A DNA stretch of 64,000 bases. It comes from SAR202 cluster bacterium. Its GTDB lineage: Bacteria; Chloroflexota; Dehalococcoidia; Lucifugimonadales; GCA-2712585. Numbering within the stretch: position 1 is the first letter of the stretch; each line of letters begins with the position of its first letter. A program made the translations under genes and the position numbers. Positions 1-7,355 of the stretch are shown here, piece by piece. The stretch is taken from NCBI GenBank assembly GCA_016872285.1, contig VGZZ01000004.1, positions 41,890 through 105,889 on the forward strand, in the 5' to 3' direction. The notes beneath the pieces are model-generated. The model was not told where the DNA came from, did not search any database, and saw only the letters and a program-made list of their open reading frames with translations.

Positions 1-560
1 TCATTCCCGCCACCGAAAACATGCCCGGCGGCGAGGCCCAGCGCCCGGGCGACGTGGTCCGCGCCATGAACGGCAAGACCATCGAGGTTATCAACACCGA
101 CGCCGAGGGCCGCCTAATCCTCTCCGACGCCATGTGCTACGCCCGCGAGAAGTGCGGCGTCACCCGCATTGTCGACATCGCAACCCTCACCGGTGCCATC
201 GTCATATCCCTGGGCCGGGTCTGCACCGGCGTTTTCGGCAACAATCAGGAATGGACGGACAAGGTCATGGCCTCGGGCAACGGCGTCGGCGAGCGCGTCT
301 GGCAGCTCCCCATGTTCGACGAGTACAAAGACGCCCTCAAGAGCAACGTTGCCGACATGATGAACGTGGCCGGCAATCGAGACGCCGGCTCCATTGTCGC
401 CGCCAAGTTCCTCTCCGAATTCGCCGGCGACACCCCCTGGGTCCACCTCGACATCGCCGGCACCTACCGCAGTGAGGGTGACAAAGGCTGGCAGGTCAAA
501 GGCTCCACCGGCGGCCCCGTCCGCACCCTGGTCAACCTGGCCTTAAGTGAGGCAAAGTAA
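1..560 (+). CDS. pepA: Leucyl aminopeptidase (M17), C-terminal part
   Basis: This is the C-terminal ~185 residues of a cytosolic leucine aminopeptidase, a two-metal enzyme that removes N-terminal residues from peptides. The gene enters from the left edge; reading is open from base 3 and no start is in the window. The M17 signature NTDAEGRL is present, followed by the family's conserved DIATLTGA stretch and the HLDIAGT motif near the end. The C-terminus looks complete, with a TAA stop. The metal-binding residues upstream cannot be checked here. The function is confident because the signature octapeptide is intact. Confidence 0.95.
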   Translation, partial: IPATENMPGGEAQRPGDVVRAMNGKTIEVINTDAEGRLILSDAMCYAREKCGVTRIVDIATLTGAIVISLGRVCTGVFGNNQEWTDKVMASGNGVGERVWQLPMFDEYKDALKSNVADMMNVAGNRDAGSIVAAKFLSEFAGDTPWVHLDIAGTYRSEGDKGWQVKGSTGGPVRTLVNLALSEAK

Positions 561-657
561 CCCGTACCTTTAGTGAATCCTTAAATAGGCAAGGCTCGAT
601 TCGCTTTGCCAAGCTTGGTTATCTTTAGCAGGGCTGAGGTGGGTCGTCTTTCTGGCC

Positions 658-690
658 CTCCCTCTCCTCCTTGGCAAGGAGGAGAGGGAG
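658..690. repeat. Dispersed hairpin repeat, copy 1
   Basis: Perfect 15-bp inverted repeat with arms CTCCCTCTCCTCCTT and AAGGAGGAGAGGGAG around a GGC loop. It lies downstream of pepA and belongs to a family of pyrimidine/purine hairpins found between genes at about ten places in the window. It has no T-tract typical of a terminator. Confidence 0.8.
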
Positions 691-723
691 ATGGAGGGAG
701 AGGTGGTCGCTTTATTTCTCTTT

Positions 724-753
724 CCCTCTTCTCCCGACTACGGGAGAAGAGGG
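724..753. repeat. Dispersed hairpin repeat, copy 2
   Basis: Perfect 13-bp inverted repeat CCCTCTTCTCCCG / CGGGAGAAGAGGG with an ACTA loop, followed by ATTAAGGGTGATGAGGG. The same 3' tail (ATTAAGGGTGA) follows copy 4 at 4290-4315, so the repeated unit is longer than the hairpin. Confidence 0.8.
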
Positions 754-834
754 ATTAAGGGTGATGAGGGCGCCCCGACTAAGACCAAAATCAGCTTTTC
801 AAGACAGACCTGCTGCGCCCAGCCTCCTCCACAA

Positions 835-863
835 ATGACAAAAACTCCTCTCTGCGATATAGT
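835..863 (+). promoter_or_regulatory. Promoter for tRNA-His
   Basis: A -35 like box ATGACA (835-840), a 17-bp spacer and a -10 box TATAGT (858-863) lie about 36 bases upstream of the mature tRNA 5' end. Spacing is optimal for a housekeeping sigma factor. It could also serve the tRNA-Arg further on. Confidence 0.55.
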
Positions 864-871
864 ATTAAAGG

Positions 872-895
872 CCCCCTCTCTAGGGGGTCGCTTTT
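872..895 (+). terminator. GC hairpin with TTTT before tRNA-His
   Basis: CCCCCT-CTCT-AGGGGG forms a 6-bp stem, with TTTT at 892-895. It looks like a short intrinsic terminator but stands between the predicted tRNA promoter and the tRNA. It may instead be a processing structure in the tRNA leader. The role is uncertain. Confidence 0.35.
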
Positions 896-898
896 CGT

Positions 899-976
899 GG
901 TGAGCGTTGCCAAGCGGTCTAAGGCGCCTGACTGTGGATCAGGAGATCGAGGGTTCGAATCCCTCCGCTCACCCCA
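899..976 (+). tRNA. tRNA-His (GTG)
   Basis: Cloverleaf with acceptor GTGAGCG/CGCTCAC, anticodon stem CCTGA/TCAGG with loop CTGTGGA (anticodon GTG), and T arm GAGGG-TTCGAAT-CCCTC. The extra G at -1 (base 899) faces discriminator C73, the identity pair of tRNA-His. The CCA end is encoded. Confidence 0.97.
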
Positions 977-1048
977 CCAATGACACCTTTATATTCCTTC
1001 CCCCTTGAGGGGAAAGACTGGGATGGGGGGCTTCTCTCCCCATCACGC

Positions 1049-1125
1049 GCCCCGGTAGCTCAAGTGGACAGAGCACTTGGCTTCGGACCAAGGGGTTAGG
1101 GGTTCGAGTCCTCTCCGGGGCGCCA
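1049..1125 (+). tRNA. tRNA-Arg (TCG)
   Basis: Acceptor GCCCCGG/CCGGGGC, anticodon stem CTTGG/CCAAG with loop CTTCGGA (anticodon TCG, decoding CGA), T arm AGGGG-TTCGAGT-CCTCT and an encoded CCA. It lies 72 bases after tRNA-His and may share its transcript. Confidence 0.96.
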
Positions 1126-1255
1126 CTTCTCCTCGCTATCAAGTTATCGACAGGCAAAATGCGTTGGAATCCTCGCTCGACCCCCACGCCCAAACCCTTG
1201 ACACCCATCGCGTTTTAGGCCACTCTCACCCCAGCTAAACCCTCAAGGACCCATT

Positions 1256-2727
1256 TTGAGAGAGCCAGCCTCCGACTCTCCCAACAGTCCGGACACCCCT
1301 CAAATATCTCGCCCCGGCGACACCAACCTGCGCGTAGTCCGCATGTTGCGTGTCTATCGACCCCTGGCCCGGGTCCTCCAGTTTAGCGCCAAGCCCTTCC
1401 CCAGGCCCCGCGCCATCGGCGTCATGGGCGTCGTCGTCGGTTTTGCCCTTTTGATCCTTATCGGCACACTCCTCCTGTCCCTGCCCCAGGCCCGCGCGCC
1501 AGGCCGCAACCTGGACCTGTTGGACGCCTTCTTCACCGCCACCTCCGCCGTATGCGTCACCGGCCTGGTAGTCCAGGACACAGGCACCTACTGGACCGGC
1601 TTTGGGCAGGGCGTCATCCTTGCCCTCATCCAGCTTGGCGGCTTGGGCGTCATGACCGCCACTATGTTCGTACTGGTTATTTTCCGACGGCCCGTCTCCC
1701 TCAAAGACACCTTTGAGGTCCACGAAATGTCTAGAGCGGGCGGCGTGCAGAGCGTGACCCGCCTTCTCTGGCTGACTATCCTGCTCACCTTAGCCTTCGA
1801 AGCCCTGGGCGCCTTTGCGTTGTGGGTTCACTTTCGAGACCAGTTCCCGGGGGGGGCGAAAGCCTTTGGGAAAGTGCCTTTCACGCCATCTCCGCTTTCA
1901 ACAACGCTGACTTCGATATTATGGGCGACTACGCCAATCTTGTCCCCTTCAATTCTGAGCCCTTCGTGCTGGCCGTTGTATCCGTCCTCATCATGGCCGG
2001 AGGCATCAGCGTCCTGGTCTTGTTGGACATAGCCTCCAAGCGGAACTGGCGAAGGCTCACCCCCAGCACCAATATAGTCCTCCTCTTCTCCCTTGTCCTG
2101 TGGGGCGCTGGAGCAGGCGGCATTCTCCTGGCCGAGTTTAACAACGACGCTACTCTGGGTTTGCTTAACACTACTGATAAGCTCACCAACTCCTTCTTCC
2201 AATCGGTCACCGCCAGGACCGCGGGCTACAATTCCATATCCATTGGAGACCTCCGAGATGAGACGCTGTTCCTTATCTCTGGCCTTATGTTTATAGGCGG
2301 CGTCACCGGCTCCACCGCGGGTGGCGTTAAGGTTGGCACCTTTGCCCTCCTCATGCTCGCTACCTGGGCCAGCGTTCGAGGTTATGAGCATGGCCAGGCC
2401 TTTGGCCGCCGCTTCGGCCACCGTCTGGTCTATCGCGCCATGGCCATAGTAGCCATGGCTATAATGCTGGTCTTTGCCGCTACCCTCCTCCTCACCTTCA
2501 CTGAAGACTTCCTCTTCAGGCAGGTCCTGTTTGAAGTTGTGTCCGCCTTTGGCACCGTGGGCCTGTCCACCGGCATCACCCCGGACATGACCCCCGCTGG
2601 AAAGGTTATTATTATTGTAGTTATGTTCATCGGCCGCCTCGGCCCCCTCACCCTCGGCTACGCCCTGGCCCGCCAGCACCGCGAGCTTCGATATGAACTG
2701 CCCCAAAGAGACCTGCCCATCGGCTAA
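1256..2727 (+). pseudogene. trkH: TrkH/KtrB potassium translocating subunit, frameshifted
   Basis: Channel-forming subunit of a Trk/Ktr K+ uptake system in the inner membrane. The first frame starts at TTG 1256 (a later ATG is at 1343) and gives the N-terminal membrane segments and the first selectivity region (FFTATSAVCVTGL). It runs on to about base 1850. The rest of the protein (AFHAISAFNNADFD, SVTARTAGYNS, SAFGTVGLSTG) lies in the -1 frame, ending at 2727. The switch falls in a run of eight G at 1849-1856; nine or six G would restore one ~490-residue protein of normal length. No other lesion is seen. It may be a sequencing error, phase variation or a real mutation. trkA follows 12 bases downstream. 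Confidence 0.85.
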
Positions 2728-2739
2728 GGAGAGAATTTT

Positions 2740-3423
2740 ATGGCCGTAAGAAGCGTTCTTATACTCGGCCTCGGCCCCTTCGGAGGCCAGTTGGCCGTCG
2801 AGCTGACCAGCTTCGGTTATGAGGTCTTGGGTGTCGACAATGATGAGGACAAGGTGGCTGAAATCTCTGACTCCATCAGCAAGGCCGTCCAGGGCGACGT
2901 TACCAGCCCCGGCCTCTGGCGCGACCTCCCAGTCAAAGACATCGATATCGCTATCGTCGCCTTCAGCTACAACATGGCCGACAACATCCAGACCGTGGTG
3001 CTGCTGAAAAAGGCCGGCGTGCCGCGCATCATCGCCAAGTCGGAAAACGAGTTCCACGCCGAGGTCCTGCGTAGCCTGGGCGTCTCCGCCGTCCTGGAGC
3101 CTTACAGGGACAGCGTGGCCCGCGCCGTCCACATGATGGGCACCAACCTGGTGGACTACCTTCCCGTGTACAAAGACTTCGGCGTCGCCATCGTCAAGGC
3201 CAACTCCAAGCTAAAGGGCCTCACCGTCCAGAAGCTCTACGACAAATACAAAGCCACCACCCTGATCCTGCGACGCGGCGACAAGATCATTGAGGAGCCG
3301 TCCGACCACGAAAACATCTCCGACGGCGACATCCTGGTCATCTCCGCCCGTGACCGCGACCTGCATGAGCTTCCCGGCGTCGAGGCCCGCCCCGACGACA
3401 GGGACAAAAACGGCCACACGTAG
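2740..3423 (+). CDS. trkA: Trk/Ktr potassium uptake regulatory subunit
   Basis: Cytoplasmic RCK protein of 227 residues that gates the TrkH/KtrB channel in response to bound nucleotide. The Rossmann RCK_N domain occupies about residues 1-130, with the dinucleotide motif GLGPFGG at residues 10-16 and an acidic residue ending the second strand (GVDNDED). An RCK_C domain fills roughly residues 140-215. The single-domain size matches KtrA/CfaA-type proteins rather than the double-length E. coli TrkA. It starts 12 bases after the trkH stop behind a GGAGAG ribosome binding site, so the two are one operon. Confidence 0.93.
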   Translation: MAVRSVLILGLGPFGGQLAVELTSFGYEVLGVDNDEDKVAEISDSISKAVQGDVTSPGLWRDLPVKDIDIAIVAFSYNMADNIQTVVLLKKAGVPRIIAKSENEFHAEVLRSLGVSAVLEPYRDSVARAVHMMGTNLVDYLPVYKDFGVAIVKANSKLKGLTVQKLYDKYKATTLILRRGDKIIEEPSDHENISDGDILVISARDRDLHELPGVEARPDDRDKNGHT

Positions 3424-3474
3424 GGTTAGCCGCCCTCTCAAAACCAGTGTTCACTCTTCATCTCAGGAGACGTA

Positions 3475-4095
3475 ATGGACACCCTTGCTACGAAGCAGTA
3501 TCCCGCTAAGATTCGCGGCCAGCTTGAGGAGCCTATCAGTAGCTGGCTCTTTCTCATAAAGTGGCTCCTTCTGCTTCCCCATTGGGTACTCCTTATCTTT
3601 CTCTACATCGGCTTCATCTTTAGCTGGCTCGGCTCCATGATCGCCATCGCCTTCACCGGCAAATACCCCCGCGCCCTCTTCGACTACAACGTCGGCGTCA
3701 TACGATGGGGCTGGCGCGTCGGCTTCTACAGCTACCAGGCCATGGGCACCAACAAGTACCCGCCCTTCTCCCTTCAGCCCCTGGACTCCTACCCCGCCGA
3801 CATCACCATCGACTACCCCGAAAAGCTCCACCGAGGTGTTGTCCTCATCAAGTGGTGGCTCCTGGCCCTGCCCCACTACGCCGTCGTCGCCTTGCTTGTC
3901 GGCGGCGCCGGCTATCGATTTGGCGGCCTGCAAATCCTCCTGGTCCTATTCGCCACCGTCGGCAACCTCTTCAACAAGTCCTACCCCAAAGACCTCTGGG
4001 AACTCGTTATGGGCATCAACCACTTAGTCTACCGCGTCTTCGCCTACGCCGCCCTCACCACCGACGAATACCCACCCTTTAGGCTGGGGGAGTAG
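3475..4095 (+). CDS. DUF4389 domain membrane protein
   Basis: A 206-residue membrane protein made of two similar DUF4389 halves. The first has a hydrophobic stretch at about residues 24-50 (WLLLLPHWVLLIFLYIGF) followed by TGKYPRALFDYNVGVIRW; the second repeats the pattern (IKWWLLALPHYAVVALLVGG, then SYPKDLWELVMGINHLVYR). Both halves end in a DEYPPF or NKYPPF motif. The family has no assigned function. It follows trkA by 51 bases behind a CAGGAG site, so it may belong to the same transcript. Confidence 0.85.
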   Translation: MDTLATKQYPAKIRGQLEEPISSWLFLIKWLLLLPHWVLLIFLYIGFIFSWLGSMIAIAFTGKYPRALFDYNVGVIRWGWRVGFYSYQAMGTNKYPPFSLQPLDSYPADITIDYPEKLHRGVVLIKWWLLALPHYAVVALLVGGAGYRFGGLQILLVLFATVGNLFNKSYPKDLWELVMGINHLVYRVFAYAALTTDEYPPFRLGE

Positions 4096-4201
4096 TCCCC
4101 ATGCATTCTTGCAAGTTGCCTCTTTAGGTAGAGATACCTAAGGGGTGTCGGGATTCCTATGACCCTTCCGGGGTACCTGGGGATGTCCATCTCATCCGGT
4201 T

Positions 4202-4233
4202 CTCCCTCTTTTCCTCGTGAGGAAAAGAGGGAG
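4202..4233. repeat. Dispersed hairpin repeat, copy 3
   Basis: Perfect 15-bp arms CTCCCTCTTTTCCTC / GAGGAAAAGAGGGAG with a GT loop, followed by TTAGA. Copy 7 at 9812-9843 is the same sequence except for one paired change (T-A to C-G) that keeps the stem. Confidence 0.85.
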
Positions 4234-4241
4234 TTAGACGC

Positions 4242-4262
4242 CGTCCTGAGCCTGTCCGAAGG
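4242..4262. repeat. Degenerate TCCTGAGC repeat fragment
   Basis: GTCCTGAGCCTGTCCGAAGGA resembles the short form of the second repeat family (TCATTCTGAGC...CGAAG) seen at 5641, 8409, 32043 and 32118. It lies directly after hairpin copy 3. Confidence 0.45.
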
Positions 4263-4289
4263 AGGGGGAATTGTGCAACCGTTTTCTTT

Positions 4290-4315
4290 CCCTCTCTTCC
4301 TGCAGGAAGAGAGGG
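4290..4315. repeat. Dispersed hairpin repeat, copy 4
   Basis: A 26-bp perfect palindrome with arms CCCTCTCTTCCTG / CAGGAAGAGAGGG, followed by ATTAAGGGTGAGATG, the same tail as copy 2. It sits near the 3' end of the leftward acyl-CoA dehydrogenase gene. Confidence 0.8.
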
Positions 4316-4374
4316 ATTAAGGGTGAGATGGTATCCCGATTAAAGACAGGATTGACTTCCAGTACGAATCCCAC

Positions 4375-5556
4375 CTACACCCTATACCTCTCCTCCATCA
4401 CCCCCTCCAGCAGCCCTAGCTCCGCCCTCCCCACCACCTCCAGCGTCCGGTCCGCGTTCGGCGGCATCAGCGTGCACGTCCGCACGTCACGAAACAGCCG
4501 CTCCAGCGGGTACCTCTTATGCGCCACCCGCCCCCCGCACACCTGCAATGCGCGAGACGTCACCATCAGCGCCGCCTCCGTCGCCCGGTTCTTAGCCCGG
4601 CTCCCCAGCGTTAGCATTAGCAGCGGGTCCGGCCCCTCCGGCCACCGATACGCCGACTCATGCATCACCAGCCTCGCCGACTCCACCACCAGCCCCATCT
4701 CCGCCACGTGCCGCTGAATAATCGAGTTGTGGGACATAGGCGCCGGGTCCGGGTCGAACCTGTTCTTCTTTACGAACTCCTTGGTGTAGTCCAGCGCCCG
4801 CTGCGCCGCCCCAATGAACACCGCCGCGTACCCCATGGCGAAATGCAGCCCCAGCCCCGCCCTCTCGCTGTCCCCTGGCTTGCCCAGCACGCACTCCTTC
4901 CTCACCGGGCACTCCTCAAAGGTTACGCTGGGGCTTACCGTCCCCCGCATCCCTAGTGTGTCCCAGCCCCCCGTAATCGTCAGCCCAGGACTGTCCCTGG
5001 GGACCAGCGCCATAGTCGCACTCTTCTCCGCCTGGTACCCCTCCATGGCGCAATGGATCATGTACCGGTAGGCCCCACCCGCCATGGTGCAAAAATGCTT
5101 CGGCCCGTTGATCACATAGCCATCATCACGAGGACTCAAAATCGTGTTCGCGACGCCCGACCCTCCCCGCCTCGACGGCTCGCTCCCCCAGCTCCCAAAC
5201 AGCCTCCCGTGCTCCACCACGTCAGGATAAAACGACGCCTTCTGCTCCGCCGACCCTAACTGGTCGATATACTTCTGCACTATCGAGTGCATGTGCACCG
5301 TCATGGCCGTGTTGGCGCAGCCCCACGCCAGCTTTTCGATGACCATGACGTAGGTCAGCATGTCCAGCCCCAACCCGCCGTACGACTTCGGTACCGTGGT
5401 GGCCAGCAGCCCCGCCTTCCACACCTCTCGCCACCCCTCCACGGGATGCGTCGCCCGGGCGTCCACCTCCGCCGCGCGAGGCTCCAGCCCCTCCCTTGCC
5501 ACCCCCTCCGCCCTGGCGACGATTTCTTCCTGCTCCCTCGTCAGCCTGAAATCCAT
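4375..5556 (-). CDS. Acyl-CoA dehydrogenase family flavoprotein
   Basis: A 393-residue FAD enzyme of the acyl-CoA dehydrogenase fold: N-terminal helices (FRLTREQEEIVARAE), a middle beta domain (LFGSWGSEPS, VINGPKHFCTMAG) and a C-terminal helical bundle with QVCGGRVAHKRYPLERLFRD. The start is ATG 5556 because GGAGGT lies 10 bases upstream; an earlier in-frame ATG (5598) has none. The position of the usual catalytic glutamate (YEGT in many members) reads MPPNADRTLE, as in DszC-like or other atypical members. A glutamate in DSERAG could serve instead, as in isovaleryl-CoA dehydrogenase. The substrate cannot be told from the sequence. It stands alone. Confidence 0.85.
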   Translation of the reverse strand: MDFRLTREQEEIVARAEGVAREGLEPRAAEVDARATHPVEGWREVWKAGLLATTVPKSYGGLGLDMLTYVMVIEKLAWGCANTAMTVHMHSIVQKYIDQLGSAEQKASFYPDVVEHGRLFGSWGSEPSRRGGSGVANTILSPRDDGYVINGPKHFCTMAGGAYRYMIHCAMEGYQAEKSATMALVPRDSPGLTITGGWDTLGMRGTVSPSVTFEECPVRKECVLGKPGDSERAGLGLHFAMGYAAVFIGAAQRALDYTKEFVKKNRFDPDPAPMSHNSIIQRHVAEMGLVVESARLVMHESAYRWPEGPDPLLMLTLGSRAKNRATEAALMVTSRALQVCGGRVAHKRYPLERLFRDVRTCTLMPPNADRTLEVVGRAELGLLEGVMEERYRV

Positions 5557-5640
5557 TAAACGCGACACCTCCAAGTCCGCCCCAGTATAGCGCCTCACTC
5601 CCGTCGACGCAGTGCTAGGTCTGTAGGTGTAAGGGATTTG

Positions 5641-5691
5641 TCATCCTGAGCAAAGTCCCGATGTACTCGTCGGGACGCAGTCGAAGGATCT
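5641..5691. repeat. TCATCCTGAGC dispersed repeat, long form
   Basis: Begins TCATCCTGAGC and ends CGAAGGATCTA. An inner hairpin GTCCCGA / TCGGGAC is formed around TGTACTCG. The copy at 32118-32171 shares the inner CCCGATGTACTCxTCGGGACGCAGT core, and a shorter relative lies at 8409-8453. Confidence 0.75.
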
Positions 5692-5733
5692 ATGCCCACT
5701 ACCCAGGTTGCGCTGAGTCGGCCACCCCTCCGG

Positions 5734-5859
5734 TCATTCACCACGCATCTCCTTCACCAACTCGTCAGGATCCTTTCCCGCCAGCTCTTTTAGATATCCC
5801 CTATACTTCTCAAACGGCGACGCCGGCGCGCGCTTACTTACGCGCTTAGGTGTGGTCAC
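5734..5859 (-). pseudogene. Small basic protein, probably broken
   Basis: From GTG 5859 this strand reads a 41-residue basic peptide ending in SPFEKYRGYLKELAGKD and DPDELVKEMRGE before a TGA. The frame stays open upstream to about 5905, and an ATG at 5921 (MTKPIIK...) joins it only if one base is added near the GGGG at 5899-5902. The sequence looks protein-like (charged, amphipathic end), so this may be a small ~62-residue gene with a frameshift. I do not recognise the family. A start at GTG 5859 without frameshift is the alternative. Confidence 0.35.
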
Positions 5860-6003
5860 CTTATCTCTTTTGGTCTTTTTAGCCTTACCTATATCGTCCC
5901 CTTTATTATTGGTTTAGTCATCGCCTGACTTTAATCCATGATTGTCTCTCGATACAACTGTTATCCCCTCAAAATCCCCTCCCTACCCTCCCACCCCTCC
6001 CGA

Positions 6004-6012
6004 TGCTACAAT
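6004..6012 (+). promoter_or_regulatory. Extended -10 promoter (TGCTACAAT)
   Basis: TGC-TACAAT lies 80 bases upstream of the first luciferase-like gene. The identical nonamer precedes the second paralogue at 7306-7314. No good -35 box is seen, as expected for extended -10 promoters. Confidence 0.5.
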
Positions 6013-6091
6013 GCGCCACGAACCAGCATATAATCGGCGCAGGCCGACGTGTCGGCCCGCCCCCAGCAACCCACGCCCCCAGGAGCCGCTA

Positions 6092-7135
6092 TTGGACGTA
6101 GGCATCTTCATGGAGTTCCCCCGCCCCAAAGGCGCCACCGACGCCCAGGTCTTTGACCGCGCCTTCAAAATCATCGACCTGGCCGAGTCCTCCGGCCTCC
6201 ATTCCGTCTGGCTCGCCGAGCTCCACTTCGAGCCTGAGCAGTCCGTCCTCTCCTCCCCTGTCGTCGTGGCCGCAGCAGCCGCCTCCCGCACCCAGCGGCT
6301 TCGCATCGGCCTTGCCGTCGCCGTCCTCCCCCTCTACAACCCCCTCCGCCTCGCTGAGGACGTCGCCACCCTCGACCACATCGCCGGAGGCCGCATCGAC
6401 TTCGGCGTCGGCCGCAGCGCCGCCCCTCGAGGCTACATCGGCATGAACATTCCCTATGCCGAAAGCCGCCAGCGTTTCTCCGAGTGCCTCCAAGTCATTC
6501 AAAAAGCCTGGACTCACGATACCTTCTCCCACCACGGCCAGTTTTACCACTACGATGACGTGCGCGTCGTCCCCCGCCCCTTCCAGCAGCCCCACCCGCC
6601 CATCCGCATCGCCACCAATTCCCCAGGCACCTACCTCTTCTCCGGCAAAGCCGGCATTCCTATCTTCCTCAGCGTTCGAGGCGTCCGAAGCCAGCTCGTC
6701 GAGCACGTCGCCAGCTATTGTGAGGCCTGGGAGTCCGCCGGCCACCCGGGCAAGCCCCACCTCTCCCTCCGTATCCCCGTCTACGTCCATGAGGACCGGC
6801 GCCGCGCCCTGGAGGACCCCAAAGCCAGCGCCATGAACTTCTATCGACAGCTTATCGAGACCGTCGGCACGCCTATCCCCAGCCTGTCCGACGAGGAGAA
6901 CCGAGAGCGCGCCGAGCGCGGCCAGCGCCTCCGCTCCATCACCTACGACGACATCCTCAAGACCGACCTGGCCTACGGTACCCCCGATGAAGTGACCGAA
7001 AAGCTTCTGGAACTAAAAGAGACCTTCAACCTCTCCTGCGTCATCGCCGAACCCAACTTCGGCCGCCTCATCCCCCAAGACAAAGAACTCGCCTCCCTCC
7101 AACTCTTCGCAGAAAAAGTCGCCCCCAAGCTGTAA
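6092..7135 (+). CDS. Luciferase-like flavin-dependent oxidoreductase, paralogue 1
   Basis: A 347-residue TIM-barrel enzyme of the bacterial luciferase-like (LLM) superfamily, using FMN or F420. Landmarks are VWLAELHF near the N-terminus, a RLRIGLAVAVLPLYNPLRLAEDVATLDHIAGGRIDFGVGR-type core (read here in parts) and RGYIGMNIPYAESRQRF. The start is TTG 6092: AGGAG stands six bases upstream, and the resulting MDVGIFMEFPR aligns with the starts of the two paralogues downstream. The longer frame from 5942 has a low-complexity N-terminus. The substrate is unknown; alkane, nitrilotriacetate or sulfonate-type oxidations are family possibilities. Confidence 0.88.
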   Translation: MDVGIFMEFPRPKGATDAQVFDRAFKIIDLAESSGLHSVWLAELHFEPEQSVLSSPVVVAAAAASRTQRLRIGLAVAVLPLYNPLRLAEDVATLDHIAGGRIDFGVGRSAAPRGYIGMNIPYAESRQRFSECLQVIQKAWTHDTFSHHGQFYHYDDVRVVPRPFQQPHPPIRIATNSPGTYLFSGKAGIPIFLSVRGVRSQLVEHVASYCEAWESAGHPGKPHLSLRIPVYVHEDRRRALEDPKASAMNFYRQLIETVGTPIPSLSDEENRERAERGQRLRSITYDDILKTDLAYGTPDEVTEKLLELKETFNLSCVIAEPNFGRLIPQDKELASLQLFAEKVAPKL

Positions 7136-7193
7136 CCTACTCTCCATTTTTATGTAGGGGCGAGGTCGCCGCGCCCTTGTTCTCCCTCTTCTC

Positions 7194-7222
7194 CGTCATT
7201 CCGGCGGAAGCCGGAATCCAGC
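7194..7222. repeat. CGTCATTCCGGC inverted repeat
   Basis: ATTCCGGC-GGAA-GCCGGAAT is a perfect 8-bp hairpin within CGTCATTCC...GGAATCCAG. It resembles a short interspersed repeat common in many bacterial genomes. This is the only clear copy of this form in the window. Confidence 0.6.
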
Positions 7223-7305
7223 CCTTCCTTAGTTCGCGGCAAGAGAGTCGCTAGCCTTTCACATCCGCCTCTCTAACCCTTCACATAGCGTATGGCCTTC
7301 TCCGG

Positions 7306-7314
7306 TGCTACAAT
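7306..7314 (+). promoter_or_regulatory. Extended -10 promoter (TGCTACAAT)
   Basis: The same TGC-TACAAT element as upstream of paralogue 1, here 41 bases before the ATG of paralogue 2. Its reuse suggests that each paralogue is transcribed separately. Confidence 0.5.
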
Positions 7315-7355
7315 TCCCCCAACCTCATCCCAATATCCGCACCGCGGAGGCGTCC

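Larger units (their letters stand above)
561..898. other. Non-coding stretch between pepA and tRNA-His
   Basis: No credible gene is seen in these 338 bases. The stretch holds two perfect long hairpins of the dispersed repeat family (658-690 and 724-753), a promoter for the tRNA (835-863) and a short GC hairpin followed by TTTT (872-895). Short open frames here lack family resemblance or a ribosome binding site. Confidence 0.7.
5557..6091. other. Non-coding stretch before the first luciferase-like gene
   Basis: These 535 bases hold a copy of the TCATCCTGAGC repeat (5641-5691), the remnant of a small basic leftward protein (5734-5921) and an extended -10 promoter (6004-6012). The forward open frame from 5942 to 6091 is proline-rich low-complexity translation and is not taken as coding. 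Confidence 0.6.

Noticed and set aside
969..1208. Minus-strand open frame over tRNA-Arg
   Set aside because: It translates the reverse of a tRNA gene (the familiar ERTRTPNPLVRSQVLCPLEL pattern) and is a common annotation artefact.
1828..3132. A 434-codon open frame antisense to trkH and trkA
   Set aside because: It mirrors the codon bias of two well-supported genes, crosses their junction, and has no domain or ribosome binding site.
4290..4315. Reading the palindromes as CRISPR repeats
   Set aside because: They are scattered singly in separate gaps, with no regular spacers and no cas genes.
5942..6091. N-terminal extension of the first luciferase-like gene to ATG 5942
   Set aside because: Proline-rich and not shared by the paralogues; TTG 6092 has a proper ribosome binding site and an aligned start.
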